Positions 35,645 through 43,270 of a stretch of DNA of 51,355 nt are shown piece after piece. Position 1 is the stretch's first letter; every line of letters starts with the position of its first letter. Below the pieces are notes generated by a model. The model did no database searches. It worked only from the letters and a program-made list of their open reading frames with translations, and was not told the DNA's origin. The stretch is from Bacillota bacterium (GTDB taxonomy: Bacteria; Bacillota; UBA5301; Bu52), in the NCBI GenBank assembly GCA_014896355.1, contig JADBKO010000017.1, forward strand, positions 1 through 51,355. The letters are read 5' to 3'. The position numbers and the translations under genes were made by a program.

Positions 35645-36808
35645 CAGCCATGGCTGCCTCGGCGGCGGGCCCTGGGCCAGGAGCCGTTCCAGCTCGCGGT
35701 GCAGGGCCAGAGGGTTCAGGGTGTGGCGCTGGTGCTGCAGCCGCCACCTTGTGGGGGCATCGGCGGCGTTCAGAGCCAGCAGGCGTTGTACCGGGGTCAT
35801 GGCTTGGTCATAGCGCTTTCTCACGTGGCTGCCCTCCCGTTGCTTGAAAACCACCTTGCGCATGGGCAGGAATAGGTTGGCGTAGAGGTCCAGCGTGGCG
35901 TAGACCTGATTCAGCCATTCCACGTCCTGCGGCGTTTGGTAACGGCTGTAGCCCACGATCTCCCGCACAAACTGGCGGTTCTTCTGCTCCACGTGCGGGT
36001 TGTCGTTCTTCTGATAGGGGCGGCTGCGGAAGAACCGGAGATGATGGTCTTTGGCAAAGCGAATCAGATAGGCATTGAGGAACTCGGAGCCGCTGTCGCT
36101 ATGTAAGGCCCAGACCGCAAAGGGGAACTCTGCCAGGATACGCTCCAGCTCCCGGAGCACCCCGAGCTGTCCACGCCCCAAGACGGCACGGCGACGGCTG
36201 TAGCCGCTCACCACGTCCGTGACGGTGAGGGTGTAGGCATATTGGCCTGAAGCATCCCCGCCGTTGTGTTCGACCAGGTCGAGCTCCAGGGACCCGACGC
36301 GGCTCTCGTCCCAATCATAGCGCCCCACGGGCACTTCCGAGCGCAGACGGGCACCCGGCCTTTGGTGGGGCAGGGCCCGACGGCTTTTCGGGGAAGGCAT
36401 ACGCGCCAGCCGCCGGGCCAGGGTGGCACGGCGGATCTGGCTCAACTGCGTCCGGATAAGGGGGGTCAAAGTGAGCTCTCCGTGGGCGGCCAGGAGCTTT
36501 GCAGTGTCCAGCAGGACGGGCTGAAGCCGCTCTGCACAAGGATCATCCAAGGCTTCCCAAACGGTCTGGATCACGGGCAAGGCCTCCAAATACCGGAGGG
36601 GCCGCTGCCTCCGGGACCGGGTCGCTGGCGGCGCCAGCTCGTGGCTGCTACCCAGCACCTGAATGGCGTATTTCCGGTGGTACTGAAGGGTGTCGACCAC
36701 TTCGTCGATGATCCGGGCTTTCGCACTGCGCTGGTGCGCAGCAGCGTACCGTTCGCGCATGGTACGCAGGTACTCACGACGGCTTCTGAGTGACATTCGC
36801 ATGACCAT
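35612..36808 (-). CDS. Transposase with integrase (rve) catalytic domain
   Basis: A 398-residue DDE transposase. An N-terminal helix-turn-helix region (about residues 1-60, RSAKARIIDEVVDTLQYHRK) is followed by an rve-type domain. Its catalytic acids are seen in SLELDLVEHNGGDASGQYAY, LHSDSGSEFLNAYL and NDNPHVEQKNRQFVREIVG. This layout resembles IS481/IS1202/unclassified-IS integrase-like transposases; the exact family is unsure. The ATG at 36808 has GAAGGGATGG upstream and sits inside the inner right-end repeat. No frameshift or stop was seen, so it is probably active. Confidence 0.88.
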   Translation of the reverse strand: MVMRMSLRSRREYLRTMRERYAAAHQRSAKARIIDEVVDTLQYHRKYAIQVLGSSHELAPPATRSRRQRPLRYLEALPVIQTVWEALDDPCAERLQPVLLDTAKLLAAHGELTLTPLIRTQLSQIRRATLARRLARMPSPKSRRALPHQRPGARLRSEVPVGRYDWDESRVGSLELDLVEHNGGDASGQYAYTLTVTDVVSGYSRRRAVLGRGQLGVLRELERILAEFPFAVWALHSDSGSEFLNAYLIRFAKDHHLRFFRSRPYQKNDNPHVEQKNRQFVREIVGYSRYQTPQDVEWLNQVYATLDLYANLFLPMRKVVFKQREGSHVRKRYDQAMTPVQRLLALNAADAPTRWRLQHQRHTLNPLALHRELERLLAQGPPPRQPWLPPPWVRSLGE

Positions 36809-36870
36809 CCCTTCGGTAAGATTTCGTCGTGAGTGAGCCGGATCCCCTTCGGTAAGATTCTACGTGAGTG
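36805..36870. repeat. Right-end doubled repeat of the insertion sequence
   Basis: Two tandem 33-base copies, 36805-36837 and 36838-36870, each with CCCTTCGGTAAGAT followed by GTGAGTGA-like ends. On the reverse strand they match the left-end cores (CTTACCGAAGGGG against CTTACCCAAGGGG). Confidence 0.8.
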
Positions 36871-36881
36871 ATTGCGTCCCC

Positions 36882-36911
36882 TTTACAGCCGCCCGGCACA
36901 TATGGTATACT
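36882..36911 (+). promoter_or_regulatory. Promoter of tRNA-Glu
   Basis: -35 box TTTACA (36882-36887) and -10 box TATACT (36906-36911) with an 18-base spacer. The predicted start lies about six bases before the mature tRNA. It remains intact beside the insertion sequence. Confidence 0.8.
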
Positions 36912-36924
36912 TGGTTTTGCATGA

Positions 36925-37000
36925 GGCCCCGTTGTCTAGCGGTCTAGGACGCCGCCCTCTCACGGCGGTAGCAGGGGTTCGAATCCCCTCGGGGCTACCA
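36925..37000 (+). tRNA. tRNA-Glu (anticodon CTC)
   Basis: A 76-base tRNA with encoded CCA. The acceptor GGCCCCG pairs with CGGGGCT (first pair G-T). The anticodon stem CCGCC/GGCGG encloses the loop CTCTCAC, so the anticodon is CTC, reading GAG. The T arm is GGGGTTCGAATCCCC. It is the only gene between its own promoter and terminator and reads a frequent codon in this GC-rich genome. It lies 1.5 kb from gltX. Confidence 0.96.
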
Positions 37001-37010
37001 GCATGGCAAA

Positions 37011-37039
37011 AGCCTTCTCACCGTGAGAAGGCTTTTTTT
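37011..37039 (+). terminator. Rho-independent terminator after tRNA-Glu, possibly bidirectional
   Basis: AGCCTTCTCAC and GTGAGAAGGCT form an almost loop-free perfect stem followed by seven T bases. On the opposite strand the same stem is followed by TTTTGC, so it could also end the convergent uppP transcript. Confidence 0.9.
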
Positions 37040-37111
37040 GTGGTCCCGGCCCCGGACCGGGCCAAACCCGCCGGCCGCGGTGCCTGGCAATGGCTGTGCC
37101 TGGCAATGGCT

Positions 37112-38017
37112 TCAGACCCGCATCAAGACCAAAGCCACGGCGATGGTCAAGACGGCGATGGCCAGGGTCACCACCGATGTGGGCAGCCGCCGGGAGGCCT
37201 TCAGGATGGCGTCGATGGTCAGCAGGCTGACGACGGCGCTGACCAGCAGCATGATGGCCGCGGTCCCCGGCCCGATGGCCGATATGGCCAGCTCGCCGCC
37301 GTGGTTCACCACCATGGGCACGGCCCCTGCTCCCAGGAGCCCCGGCACGTCCAACAGGAAGGAAAGCCGCAGGGCCTGATCCCCGCTGTATCCCAGCCAG
37401 AGCATGGGCGTCATGGTCAGAGCGCTGCGGCTGATGCCTGGAAGGGCCGCAACCCCTTGAAAGGCTCCCACGATCAGCGCGGCTGCCGGCGTGATCCGGG
37501 GCGTGCCCATTTCCTTCGTTGGGCCTGGCAGGGACTGCGCCTGTTCCGCAGCCAGCAGGCGTTCTTTCTTGCGGGCAATGGCGGCGGTCCCCAGCAGCAA
37601 GACGCCGATGATCAGCATGGCCACGGAGCCGCCGACGGCCGAAAACGTCCGGCTCATCAGCACGTAGAGGGGCAGGCCTACGACGCCGGTGGCCAGGGTT
37701 GCCAGCACCACGAACCGCAGCAGGGTTGCGCCTTCGCCAGCGTCCAAGGGATGCGCCAGAGCCCGCAGCATCATCCCCACTTCACGCCGGAAATAGTACA
37801 ATGCGGCAAAAAAGGAACCAAAATTGGCCAGAAGGCCCAGCGTGTACGCGTTGCGGGCGGACACTCCCGCCGCCATGAGAAAAAGGGCGCTCATGGTCTT
37901 GCTGCTGACGGGAAGCCATTCTACGACCCCTTGAATCAGGCCGGTGCCAACTGCGGTAAGCCAGTGGACGTGTCCAAGCAAGGGCGACATGCCATGAAAT
38001 GCCTCGATTCCTGTCAT
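37112..38017 (-). CDS. uppP: Undecaprenyl-diphosphatase (UppP/BacA)
   Basis: A membrane phosphatase that recycles the lipid carrier for peptidoglycan. The two family motifs are intact: TGLIQGVVEWLPVSSKT near the N-terminus and GVAALPGISRSALTMTP in the second half. Seven to eight membrane segments are visible. The frame is open to 38101. The ATG at 38017 gives about 301 residues, and a second ATG at 37990 with GAGG upstream is also possible. It follows cwlD by 16 bases on the same strand, forming a cell-wall pair. The length is slightly above the typical 260-290 residues. Confidence 0.9.
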   Translation of the reverse strand: MTGIEAFHGMSPLLGHVHWLTAVGTGLIQGVVEWLPVSSKTMSALFLMAAGVSARNAYTLGLLANFGSFFAALYYFRREVGMMLRALAHPLDAGEGATLLRFVVLATLATGVVGLPLYVLMSRTFSAVGGSVAMLIIGVLLLGTAAIARKKERLLAAEQAQSLPGPTKEMGTPRITPAAALIVGAFQGVAALPGISRSALTMTPMLWLGYSGDQALRLSFLLDVPGLLGAGAVPMVVNHGGELAISAIGPGTAAIMLLVSAVVSLLTIDAILKASRRLPTSVVTLAIAVLTIAVALVLMRV

Positions 38018-38033
38018 GCGATGCCGTTTTGGG

Positions 38034-38867
38034 TCACGAACTTCTAAACGCCGTAGGACCCGGGTTGGTTCCGGCCGGGGTGCGGCGGCCCATCCCGGCA
38101 CAGAAGCGGGCGATGCCGCGGCCTATGGCCAAGGCGGCCTGGTAGCGGAAATTCTCGTCGGTCAGAAGCTGGCGGTCGGCAGGGCTGGAAATGTAGGCCA
38201 GCTCCACCAGGGCCATGGGGACCTCCACCCGCGAGGGAACGTAAAGCCCGCGGCCGGGCCAGATGGCAAAGCGGCTGCGGCGGGTGTGCACCTCACCCAG
38301 CTCTTCGTAGATGAGTTCCGCCAGGCGCCGGCTGTGTGGATTACGGGTGCCATAATAAATGCTGGGCCCGCGCGTCGCTGGGTCGCTGCTGGAATTCACG
38401 TGCAGGCTCACCATCAGGTCCCCCTTGACACGGGCAGTGAATTGTACGCGTCCGCCCAGGTCTTGGCTGTGGCGGCCCCGGGCGGGCCCCTGATAGTGCT
38501 GCGTCACGTCCATGTCGCAATCGCGGGTCAAAAAGACCTGGGCTCCCTGCATGCGCAGGAACTGGGCCAGCTTCAGGCCGACGTCCAGGACGATGTCTTT
38601 CTCCATGAGGCCCTGGCGGTTGGTACCGCCGTCGATGCCTCCGTGCCCCGGATCCACCACAATGCGCCAGCCGGCCAGCGCGCCGGCAGCCGGACGCAAG
38701 GCGCCCCGGGCCAGCGGGAAAAGCCCGGCACTGGCGGCGAAAGCCAAGCCCAGAAGGATCGGGGCAACCGCCAGCCAGCGCTTGGCTCCGGAGCGCGGCA
38801 AGGAAAGCAGAATGATCCGCACCTCAGCTTCACCCAGGGAGATATACGCCGGGGCGCGCGACTGCAT
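38034..38867 (-). CDS. cwlD: N-acetylmuramoyl-L-alanine amidase, CwlD-like
   Basis: A zinc amidase of the Amidase_3 fold. An N-terminal membrane segment (about residues 31-55) serves as anchor or signal. The zinc ligands are in VVDPGHGGIDGG, in the Glu of LMEKDIVLDVG and in VSLHVNSS, with the catalytic Glu in ALVELAYIS. CwlD in endospore formers removes peptide side chains to make spore-cortex muramic lactam. The short, single-domain form here fits that role better than a vegetative autolysin. It lies seven bases after the MFS gene and just before uppP. The start is uncertain: ATG at 38867 or the GTG at 38822. Confidence 0.85.
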   Translation of the reverse strand: MQSRAPAYISLGEAEVRIILLSLPRSGAKRWLAVAPILLGLAFAASAGLFPLARGALRPAAGALAGWRIVVDPGHGGIDGGTNRQGLMEKDIVLDVGLKLAQFLRMQGAQVFLTRDCDMDVTQHYQGPARGRHSQDLGGRVQFTARVKGDLMVSLHVNSSSDPATRGPSIYYGTRNPHSRRLAELIYEELGEVHTRRSRFAIWPGRGLYVPSRVEVPMALVELAYISSPADRQLLTDENFRYQAALAIGRGIARFCAGMGRRTPAGTNPGPTAFRSS

Positions 38868-38874
38868 GCCAGCA

Positions 38875-40353
38875 TCAAGAGTCGCGGGAGGAACGGACGC
38901 GCCGGAAAAGGAGTCCGTACAGGGTGAACACCGCCGTGGCCGTGAGGCAGACCAGTCCGGCGGCAGCCAGAACTCCCGGCGGGGACCACCGGTCGTAGAG
39001 GGTCCCTCCGGCCACCGGGCCGAACATACGTCCCACCGACCCGGCCCCGCCCAGGATACCTTGAAAACGGCCCTGCTGATGGGAGGGAGCCAGCTCTGCG
39101 GCCACTGCCGGCAGGGCGGGCAACACCAGCATTTCGCCGAAGGTCAGGATCACCATGCCCACCACAAAGCCGGCATATTGCGGCCAGAGCCAGATCAGCA
39201 CGAAGGCGGCGGTGAAAAGCAGTCCGCCCGCAGTGAGCTGCCGCGGCAGGCTGTGCAGACGCCGCCTGACCGCCGTGGTGACCAACGGCTGGCCCACCAC
39301 AATCTGCACTCCGTTGATGGTCCAAAGAACGCTGTACGCCGCCAGGCTGTAGCCCAGGGTCTGCATATAGACCGACACCACGGCCTGCCATTGGCTGTAC
39401 GATAGCCAAACCAGGGCTACGGCCACCGAGACCAGTCCCAGCGCCACCCAAGCCAGGCGATGGCTGGCCGGGGGTTCCTTTCCCGGGCCGGATGGCCCGG
39501 GGTTGGCGATGACCGCCTGGGCCGCCTGCGCAGGGGCCCTTGCCGCGCCCTCCTCCTGCGGGCAGTCCCCCGCCGCACTCGCCACCGGCTGCGCTGTCCC
39601 TTGCGGCTCCGTCCGGGGGATGCGCCAGGGCACCCAACGCAGGACCATCCACCCGTAGATCAGCGCAATGGTGGCGTTGGAAAGAAAGGCCAGGGTGAAG
39701 GAGACCTGGGCCAGGAGTCCGCCGATGGCGGTTCCGATGGCCACCCCGGCGTTACGGGCCACATACAGGAAGTTGAATCCCCGCCGCCCGCCGCCGGGCC
39801 AGGCCCGCGCCACCAATCCGCTGGTGGCGGGATCGATCAGCCCGTAGCTGAATCCCAGCGCGGCCATGGCGCACAAGTACACGGGCCAGATCCGCACCAG
39901 GCCGATGACGGTCAGCATGCTGGCACTGAGGCCCAGGCCGGCCAGGATGACCCCTTTGCCGCCAAAACGGTCGTGCAGAATGCCGCCGGCAATCTGGCCC
40001 ACCACGGAGAGGCCCGCCTGCAGCATCAGGGCCAGTCCTGCCAAAGCCAAAGGCTTTCCCAGCACAAAGTGGATGTAGATGGTGTTCAAAGGCCAGACGA
40101 AGGCCGATCCGATGCTGGAAATAAATCCGCCCAAAGCCAGGATCCAGATGAGCCGGGGCATGTCGGAAGCATCGCCGACGCCCAGCTGCTGCGTGAGCCA
40201 GCCCGCTGAACGCCAAAGCCACGGTGCCGGCGCATAGGCATTGCGGCCGCCGGCAGCGGCACCGGCCGCACCCGGCGGCTGGACCCGCGCGGGAACATCG
40301 GGTCCGGGCCCGGCGGAACTTTGTTCCGGTGGATAGTCAGACAAGCGGCCCAT
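38875..40353 (-). CDS. Major facilitator superfamily transporter
   Basis: A 492-residue polytopic protein with about twelve hydrophobic segments in two halves. A motif A-like loop follows the second or third helix (GGILHDRFGGKGVILAGLGL). The central loop (about residues 245-290) is an Ala/Pro/Gly-rich insert. The N-terminal 50 residues are also low complexity. Substrate unknown; drug or sugar efflux are the common roles for this group. The ATG at 40353 has only a weak ribosome site (TAGAGGT) and lies just after the tRNA-Gln hairpin, so it may depend on read-through. It heads the cluster with cwlD and uppP. Confidence 0.88.
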   Translation of the reverse strand: MGRLSDYPPEQSSAGPGPDVPARVQPPGAAGAAAGGRNAYAPAPWLWRSAGWLTQQLGVGDASDMPRLIWILALGGFISSIGSAFVWPLNTIYIHFVLGKPLALAGLALMLQAGLSVVGQIAGGILHDRFGGKGVILAGLGLSASMLTVIGLVRIWPVYLCAMAALGFSYGLIDPATSGLVARAWPGGGRRGFNFLYVARNAGVAIGTAIGGLLAQVSFTLAFLSNATIALIYGWMVLRWVPWRIPRTEPQGTAQPVASAAGDCPQEEGAARAPAQAAQAVIANPGPSGPGKEPPASHRLAWVALGLVSVAVALVWLSYSQWQAVVSVYMQTLGYSLAAYSVLWTINGVQIVVGQPLVTTAVRRRLHSLPRQLTAGGLLFTAAFVLIWLWPQYAGFVVGMVILTFGEMLVLPALPAVAAELAPSHQQGRFQGILGGAGSVGRMFGPVAGGTLYDRWSPPGVLAAAGLVCLTATAVFTLYGLLFRRVRSSRDS

Positions 40354-40369
40354 ACCTCTACAGACGACA

Positions 40370-40396
40370 AAAGCTCAGACGGCGCGTCTGAGCTTT
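40370..40396 (-). terminator. Hairpin terminator after tRNA-Gln
   Basis: AAAGCTCAGAC and GTCTGAGCTTT pair around a five-base loop. On the minus strand the stem ends in CTTTTG, a short T run, so it can terminate tRNA-Gln transcripts. The MFS gene begins 17 bases beyond it. Confidence 0.8.
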
Positions 40397-40441
40397 CAAT
40401 TCTCCCGAACTCTTTACGGGGCCTTTTGGCCTGTTACGTTG

Positions 40442-40515
40442 TGGCTGGGGGGGAAGGAATCGAACCCTCACTAACGGATCCAGAGTCCGCTGTCCTACCT
40501 TTAGACGACCCCCCA
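40442..40515 (-). tRNA. tRNA-Gln (anticodon CTG)
   Basis: A 74-base tRNA on the minus strand with encoded CCA. The acceptor TGGGGGG pairs with CCCCCCA. The anticodon loop CTCTGGA gives anticodon CTG, reading CAG. The T arm has GGTTCGATTCC. It has its own promoter upstream and hairpin downstream. If the organism lacks glutaminyl-tRNA synthetase, this tRNA would first be charged with Glu by the GltX encoded 5 kb away. Confidence 0.95.
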
Positions 40516-40527
40516 ACGACAAAAGTG

Positions 40528-40556
40528 ATTATACCACGGCTTTGACCGCCGATCAA
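40528..40556 (-). promoter_or_regulatory. Promoter of tRNA-Gln
   Basis: Read on the minus strand: -35 TTGATC (40556-40551), 17-base spacer, and a perfect -10 TATAAT (40533-40528). Transcription would start about seven to twelve bases before the tRNA. Confidence 0.85.
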
Positions 40557-40704
40557 CACCCTCTTTTGACCCTCGCCCACCGCCGTCTACTTCTACTTCT
40601 ACTTCACGCGAACTTTGACCCTGTTTCCGCCACTCCCCAGCAGCGCCGCCGCCAGCCCGGGACACACTAAGATCCGCCCGAACCGACACCAGGGAGGTGG
40701 TTCC

Positions 40705-41058
40705 GTGGTCTTCGGCTTGTTCAAGCGCCCACGGGGAGGCACTGTGCTGCCAGGCGGCATAGAGGTCGACCCATCCGGCGCCAAACCCGGTGAAAAGGTG
40801 CTGGTACGCTACAACGGCCTGCTGGCCCAAAGCGGGGCGGACCAGGTCTACCTGCATGGTGGCTTTGGCAGCGGCGCCTGGTACGACGTGCTGGACGTGC
40901 CCATGCGCAGAGCCATGGACGGCACCTGGGTGGCGGAGGTCCCCATGCATCCGGAGGCGGACCGGTTCAACTTCTGCTTTGTGGACAGCGCTGACCACTG
41001 GGACAACAACAGCGGTTCCAACTGGTCCGTACCACTGGAGGAAGAACGTCTCTGGTAA
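40705..41058 (+). CDS. Small CBM25-like carbohydrate-binding domain protein
   Basis: A 117-residue single-domain protein that looks like a starch/glycogen-binding module (CBM25/26/53 group). Its beta-sandwich strands start with PGEKVLVRYNG, and the family's aromatic and Asn-rich site appears as DHWDNNSGSNWSVP. MRRAMDGTWVAEVPMH is the typical middle. There is no signal peptide and no attached enzyme, so it would act in the cytoplasm, perhaps on glycogen. The start is the GTG at 40705 after AGGGAGGTGG; the open frame from 40615 is not expected to be used. A strong terminator follows, so it is probably a one-gene transcript. Confidence 0.8.
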   Translation: MVFGLFKRPRGGTVLPGGIEVDPSGAKPGEKVLVRYNGLLAQSGADQVYLHGGFGSGAWYDVLDVPMRRAMDGTWVAEVPMHPEADRFNFCFVDSADHWDNNSGSNWSVPLEEERLW

Positions 41059-41073
41059 CCCGGTCCCGGGCCG

Positions 41074-41105
41074 CCACCTGCCCCATGGGGCAGGTGGTTT
41101 TTTTT
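41074..41105 (+). terminator. Rho-independent terminator after the CBM25-like gene
   Basis: CCACCTGCCCC and GGGGCAGGTGG pair with a two-base centre, followed by eight T bases. Clear, strong intrinsic terminator. Confidence 0.95.
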
Positions 41106-41241
41106 CGCCGATTTGGGTAGGATTGTTTTGGTAGAGGCAGGAGAGCTGCGTATTCTGGTCAAATATTGGGGGATGTGGCCCCGGGAGGTGGCCTGAGGGC
41201 GGCCGCCGCAAATCTCGGAGTGCCGGGAGCGTCAAGACAGC

Positions 41242-42501
41242 ATGGAAAAACTGGTCATTCGAGGCTGCAGGCGGTTGCAGGGCCGGGTGCCCATCAGCGG
41301 CGCCAAGAACAGCGCCTTGGCCATTATTCCCGCCGCGGCCCTGGGGGACGGCGAATCCATTCTTTACCATGTTCCGGAAGAAGAAGACATCCACACCATG
41401 TGCCAGATCCTGCAGGAACTGGGCATCCAGGCTTGGCGGGATCAGGACAAAGCTTTGCACATATTGCCGGGTGAGCTGAAAACCGAGGCCCCCTACGAGC
41501 TGGTACGCCGCATGCGTGCCTCGTTTTATGTGGCCGGCCTTCTGCTGGCGCGCAAAGGAGAGGCTCAGGTGCCGTTGCCCGGCGGTTGCTCGTTGGGCTC
41601 GCGGCCCGTGGATTTCCATATCCGCGGCTTTCAGGCCCTGGGCGCGGAGACCAGCATCGAGCACGGCATGATGATCGCCCGTTCGCCGGGCCGCCTCACC
41701 GGAACCCGGTATTTCATCAACCGTTCCAGTGTGGGCGCCACCGTCAACCTGATGCTGGCGGCCAGCCTGGCCCAGGGAACCACCATTCTGGAGAACGCCG
41801 CCCGGGAGCCGGAAATTGTGGATTTGGCCATCTTCATGAACACCATGGGCGCCAATATCCGGGGCGCAGGCACCAATGTGATCCGGATCGAAGGCGTCGA
41901 ACGGATGAAGGGCGCCCAGCACACCATCCTGCCGGATCGGATCGAGGCCGGCACCTATCTGTTGGCTGCCTGCATCACGCAGGGGGACATCACCGTGGAG
42001 GATGTGGTCCCGGAGCACCTGAACGCCCTCTTGCGCAAGCTCCAGGAGGCCGGCGCCGAAGTGCAGGAGGACGAGACCACGGTGCGTGTGGCTGCGCCCC
42101 AGCGCCTGCGGGCAGTGGACGTGGAGACCGCACCATACCCCGGCTTTCCCACGGATCTGCAGCAGCCTTTCGTGGCGGCCATGTCCTTGGCAGAGGGGAC
42201 GTCTGTGATCCGCGAGACCATTTTCGACCGGTTCCGCTATGTGGACGAGCTGCTGCGCATGGGCGCCGACATCCGGGTGGAGCGGGACACGGCCATCGTG
42301 CGGGGTGTGATCAAGCTCACGGGGGCGCCGGTGGAGGCCACGGACCTGCGGGCATCGGCAGCTCTGGTGCTGGCGGGTTTGGCTGCAGAGGGCGTCACCG
42401 AGGTTCTGGGCGTGGAGCATCTGCGGCGCGGCTATGAGCACTTTGAGGACAAGTTCCGTGCCCTGGGGGCGGACATCCACGCCGAGCCGGTAGAATCCTG
42501 A
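41242..42501 (+). CDS. murA: UDP-N-acetylglucosamine 1-carboxyvinyltransferase
   Basis: First committed step of peptidoglycan synthesis. The N-terminal substrate site VPISGAKNSALAIIPAA and the catalytic loop PLPGGCSLGSRPVDFHI are intact. The Cys is present rather than Asp, so the enzyme should be of the fosfomycin-sensitive type. The C-terminal FPTDLQQPFVAAMSLAEG and DRFRYVDELLRMGADI also match. The length is 419 residues. Starts at the ATG at 41242. It follows the terminator at 41074-41105. Two MurA paralogues are common in Bacillota; which one this is cannot be told. The 180 bases upstream hold no clear promoter. Confidence 0.96.
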   Translation: MEKLVIRGCRRLQGRVPISGAKNSALAIIPAAALGDGESILYHVPEEEDIHTMCQILQELGIQAWRDQDKALHILPGELKTEAPYELVRRMRASFYVAGLLLARKGEAQVPLPGGCSLGSRPVDFHIRGFQALGAETSIEHGMMIARSPGRLTGTRYFINRSSVGATVNLMLAASLAQGTTILENAAREPEIVDLAIFMNTMGANIRGAGTNVIRIEGVERMKGAQHTILPDRIEAGTYLLAACITQGDITVEDVVPEHLNALLRKLQEAGAEVQEDETTVRVAAPQRLRAVDVETAPYPGFPTDLQQPFVAAMSLAEGTSVIRETIFDRFRYVDELLRMGADIRVERDTAIVRGVIKLTGAPVEATDLRASAALVLAGLAAEGVTEVLGVEHLRRGYEHFEDKFRALGADIHAEPVES

Positions 42502-42603
42502 CGGGGTGGCAGTTCTTTCGTTTTGGGTATCTAGCCAGGGCGGACGGGAGAGATTAAAATAGAAGCAGGCCGGTGGTCATGGCCGAGGGAAGGAGGAAAC
42601 TCC

Positions 42604-42891
42604 ATGAACCGTTACGGTCATGCGCGGACCGATTCCCCTTCGGCCCGCTCCACAACTGCCCCCGTCCAGTGGAATCGGCAGAGGTCGCTGGCCCAGGAAC
42701 GCGAAAATCAGGTGCGGCTTCTGGAGAGGCATTTCGAGGAAGGGCGAGGCAAAGACCCCTGGCTGAGCACTCCGGAGCTGCCCATGAGTGGGCCTGCCCG
42801 CGACTGGGCGGACCGGCTGTGGGCGGAAGATCCGGATGAAGCAGATCCCGGCCCGGACTTCGGCGATCTGCGCGGCGATTATGAGGACTGA
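42604..42891 (+). CDS. Small hypothetical protein
   Basis: A 95-residue hydrophilic protein, acidic at the C-terminus (EDPDEADPGPDFGDLRGDYED region) and basic in the first half. A good ribosome site, AAGGAGG, lies eight bases before the ATG at 42604. No domain was recognised. It follows murA by about 100 bases and overlaps the 3' end of a possible minus-strand gene by 13 bases. Likely a real lineage-specific protein, on the strength of the ribosome site and composition. Confidence 0.6.
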   Translation: MNRYGHARTDSPSARSTTAPVQWNRQRSLAQERENQVRLLERHFEEGRGKDPWLSTPELPMSGPARDWADRLWAEDPDEADPGPDFGDLRGDYED

Positions 42892-43118
42892 ATCAGCCGC
42901 CGGCTTCTTGGTGCGCGGCGCTGCGGCCGCGATGGGCCGCGCGGCGGGCGCCCGATGCCGGGCTTGGCGGGAGGCTCCACGGGCTTGATGGACAGAAACA
43001 CGCGCACGCGTTCTCCCAAGACCAGGTGCAGCACATTCAGCTGCCATTGACTGCCGGCCACGGTCAAAATCCGGCCCTGGAGAATGCGGCTGATCAATAA
43101 AGGGTCCAGTTCGTTCAC
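42879..43118 (-). CDS. Possible small hypothetical protein on the minus strand
   Basis: Read from a GTG at 43118, this 79-residue frame has a protein-like core, MNELDPLLISRILQGRILTV followed by SQWQLNVLHLVLGERVRVFL, and then a Pro/Arg-rich tail. The same frame stays open and sensible upstream (ALLVDLSGREV) but has no standard start there. No strong ribosome site was seen. It is convergent with the 42604 gene and divergent from dnaE. If it is not real, the 379-base gap from 42892 to 43270 holds only GC-rich inverted repeats such as GCGGCC/GGCCGC near 42920-42940. Confidence 0.4.
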   Translation of the reverse strand: MNELDPLLISRILQGRILTVAGSQWQLNVLHLVLGERVRVFLSIKPVEPPAKPGIGRPPRGPSRPQRRAPRSRRLIQSS

Positions 43119-43270
43119 CTCGCGCCCGCTTAGGTCTACTAAGAGGGCGCGAGTTTCTTTTCCCAGACCCGTGGCAGGTCCGTCCCGGCCCGGGCTGGAC
43201 CGCAGGCCGGCTGGAGCTCACCCACCCGGGTAGGAGGCCCGCTGCCGGGCGTCGAATCTCAAGATGGGCG

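Larger units (their letters stand above)
35578..36870 (-). mobile_element. Insertion sequence with DDE (rve) transposase and doubled ends
   Basis: An element of about 1.3 kb between gltX and tRNA-Glu. It carries one transposase gene on the minus strand. Both ends hold two tandem copies of a roughly 33-base motif with core TCACG, then CTTACC, then AAGGGG, in inverted orientation at the two ends. The exact tips and target duplication could not be fixed. The gene appears intact, so the insertion may be recent. The right tip is only about 12 bases from the tRNA-Glu promoter -35 box. Confidence 0.8.

Noticed and set aside
40501-42480. Minus-strand open frame of 659 codons opposite murA and across tRNA-Gln
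   Set aside because: It runs antisense through murA and into the tRNA-Gln gene; translation is without domains.
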